In this document: one piece after another, positions 62,871 to 64,000 of the stretch
How the letters are laid out: every line of letters begins with the position of its first letter
Position numbering within the stretch: the first letter of the stretch is position 1
Source: Parabacteroides distasonis
GTDB taxonomy: Bacteria > Bacteroidota > Bacteroidia > Bacteroidales > Tannerellaceae
Reading direction: 5' to 3'
DNA: 64,000 nt
Assembly: GCA_021531385.1 (NCBI GenBank)
Contig: JAFBIR010000003.1
Location: forward strand, 124,001-188,000
Program-made: the position numbers and the translations under genes
Notes under the pieces: model-generated
Database searches by the model: none
Told to the model about the DNA's origin: nothing
What the model saw: the letters and a program-made list of their open reading frames with translations, nothing else

Positions 62871-64000
62871 ATGAACTCACAGAATGCGATTTCAAAGAGC
62901 AGATTAGGCTTAGCTTTATGCTGCTTGTTAGCCGGAGGCGCAGTGCTTCCGCAGAGTTCAATGCTGAGAGCAGAAGTTTCAGTCTCACAACAGCAACGAA
63001 CAGTGACGGGTGTCGTTACAGACACCAAGGGTGAACCCTTATTGGGTGTAAATGTCATCGTGAAAGGTACCACTAACGGTACGATTACCGATCTCGATGG
63101 TAAGTTCTCTTTGGAGGTAGAGCCGAATGCTATCCTCGTAATTTCCTACATTGGTTATGTAACTCAGCAGACTCCTGTAACGGGCACATCCATGAAGATT
63201 GCCTTGAAAGAGGACACGCAGAATTTGGATGAGGTTGTAGTCGTAGGTTACGGTACGCAGCAGAAGAAGGATATTACTGGATCTGTCGCTGTCGTTGATA
63301 CGGAGCAGTTGCTCGCCTCTTCCGGTTCTTCCGCAACGCAACAGTTGCAAGGTAAAGCAGCGGGTGTGCAGATCGGTACGAACGGTGCGCCGGGTTCTGC
63401 AACAATGGTACGTATCCGTGGTATCAACTCTATCAATGATAACGGTCCGTTGTATGTCATCGATGGAGTCTCCACTCGTGACCAGGATTTGAGTTCCTTG
63501 AACCCGAACGACATTGAGAGTATGCAGGTGTTGAAGGATGCCTCTTCTGCGGCTATCTATGGTGCGCAGGCTGCCAACGGTGTCATCTTGATCACCACAA
63601 AGAAGGGTACGCGTAGCGGTCAGCCGAAGTTGACCTATGATGGCTATGTGGGTATGACCAAGACGGGGCACAGATATAGCTTGTTGAGCGGTGACGACTT
63701 GATTCAAGCTGAGTGGCAAGCTACGAAGAATAGTTTGGATTTGGCGGGGGATACCGATCTACCGAGCCATTTGCAGTTTGGTTCCAGCGCTGACTCTTGG
63801 TTGAACCATAAACCGAACTACATGACTGTGACGGGTGCAGGTGGTCGCACGGATATCCAACCGACCAACTATGAGATCGGCTCCAATGTTTATGCGCCAG
63901 TTTCCAACACCGATTGGTGGGATGAGATTAGCCAGATCGGTGTCATCCAAAATCACCAGGCTACACTCTCTGGCGGTACGGAGAAGGGCCAGTATATCAT
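62871..64000 (+). CDS. SusC/RagA-type TonB-dependent transporter, 5' part
   Basis: About 376 residues are inside the window; the frame is open at the right edge. Signal region (LGLALCCLLAGGAVLPQSSM), carboxypeptidase-like domain (VTGVVTDTKGEPLLGVNVIV; GTITDLDGKFSLEVEPNAI), TonB-box-like NLDEVVVVGYGTQQKKD, plug (ATQQLQGKAAGVQIGTNGAP; IRGINSINDNGPLYVIDG; SSAAIYGAQAANGVILITTK) and the first barrel strands. Standard full-length SusC form; a SusD should follow outside the window. Confidence 0.94.
   Translation, partial: MNSQNAISKSRLGLALCCLLAGGAVLPQSSMLRAEVSVSQQQRTVTGVVTDTKGEPLLGVNVIVKGTTNGTITDLDGKFSLEVEPNAILVISYIGYVTQQTPVTGTSMKIALKEDTQNLDEVVVVGYGTQQKKDITGSVAVVDTEQLLASSGSSATQQLQGKAAGVQIGTNGAPGSATMVRIRGINSINDNGPLYVIDGVSTRDQDLSSLNPNDIESMQVLKDASSAAIYGAQAANGVILITTKKGTRSGQPKLTYDGYVGMTKTGHRYSLLSGDDLIQAEWQATKNSLDLAGDTDLPSHLQFGSSADSWLNHKPNYMTVTGAGGRTDIQPTNYEIGSNVYAPVSNTDWWDEISQIGVIQNHQATLSGGTEKGQYI

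Overview
The window is a chromosomal stretch from a gut-type Bacteroidales bacterium, most likely Parabacteroides or a close relative. The family-level call rests on three things seen in the sequence: SusC/SusD pairs, a fused lpxC-fabZ gene, and promoters of the TTTG / TAnnTTTG type (clearest case: TTTG, 19 bases, TACCTTTG in front of the SRP RNA). The genus is an inference from overall gene content; I could not run a search.

Layout. (1) 1-3.3 kb: 5' end of a TonB-type outer-membrane receptor, a YoeB-like toxin with its antitoxin, a DUF5715 lipoprotein, then a gene-poor tract full of short degenerate repeats. (2) 3.3-8.3 kb: an accessory operon with overlapping genes: small lipoprotein, one-module nonribosomal peptide synthetase (adenylation, carrier, condensation), family-8 glycosyltransferase, and a MATE exporter cut off after about 60 residues by an IS1380-type transposase remnant. 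(3) 8.4-15.7 kb: a second accessory segment: SusC/SusD pair, a decayed gene, a radical-SAM activase-like enzyme, and a serpin-like protein with a cysteine-rich N-terminus, broken by an internally deleted IS4-type element with perfect 20-bp ends. (4) 16-17.6 kb: AAA-ATPase/PD-(D/E)XK gene. (5) 17.7-22.8 kb: cobalamin riboswitch in front of an exported CbiK-type chelatase, a TonB receptor and a PepSY membrane protein.

(6) 22.8-47.9 kb is core chromosome: phoH, purC, menaquinone methyltransferase, aroE, a LysM glucosaminidase, purM, prfA, pyrF, lpxD, lpxC-fabZ, lpxA, miaA, a Mpi-like serine recombinase, a DMT transporter, pdxA, a DUF4837 lipoprotein, rlmN, a PpiD-like foldase, a CBS/CorC membrane protein, lptC, a TPR protein, an outer-membrane barrel and coaX. 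(7) 48.1-48.4 kb: SRP RNA and tRNA-Thr(UGU). (8) 48.4-53 kb: a SNF2 ATPase coupled to an unrecognised 604-residue protein. (9) 53-54.6 kb: six 42-bp structured tandem repeats, a long leader and a DUF6261 gene. (10) 54.6-64 kb: SusD/SusC pair, a ModF-like double ABC ATPase, argB, tRNA-Gly(CCC), and the 5' part of another SusC.

The two accessory segments are the most likely place for undescribed biology: the coupled NRPS-GT8-MATE operon, and the SusC/D-radical SAM-serpin set. Both carry IS damage at their 3' ends, so intact versions should be sought in related genomes. Other unexplained structure: the dispersed GGTAAC triplet repeats, the 42-bp array, a hairpin-repeat cluster after lpxA, and long perfect inverted repeats just inside phoH and lptC.
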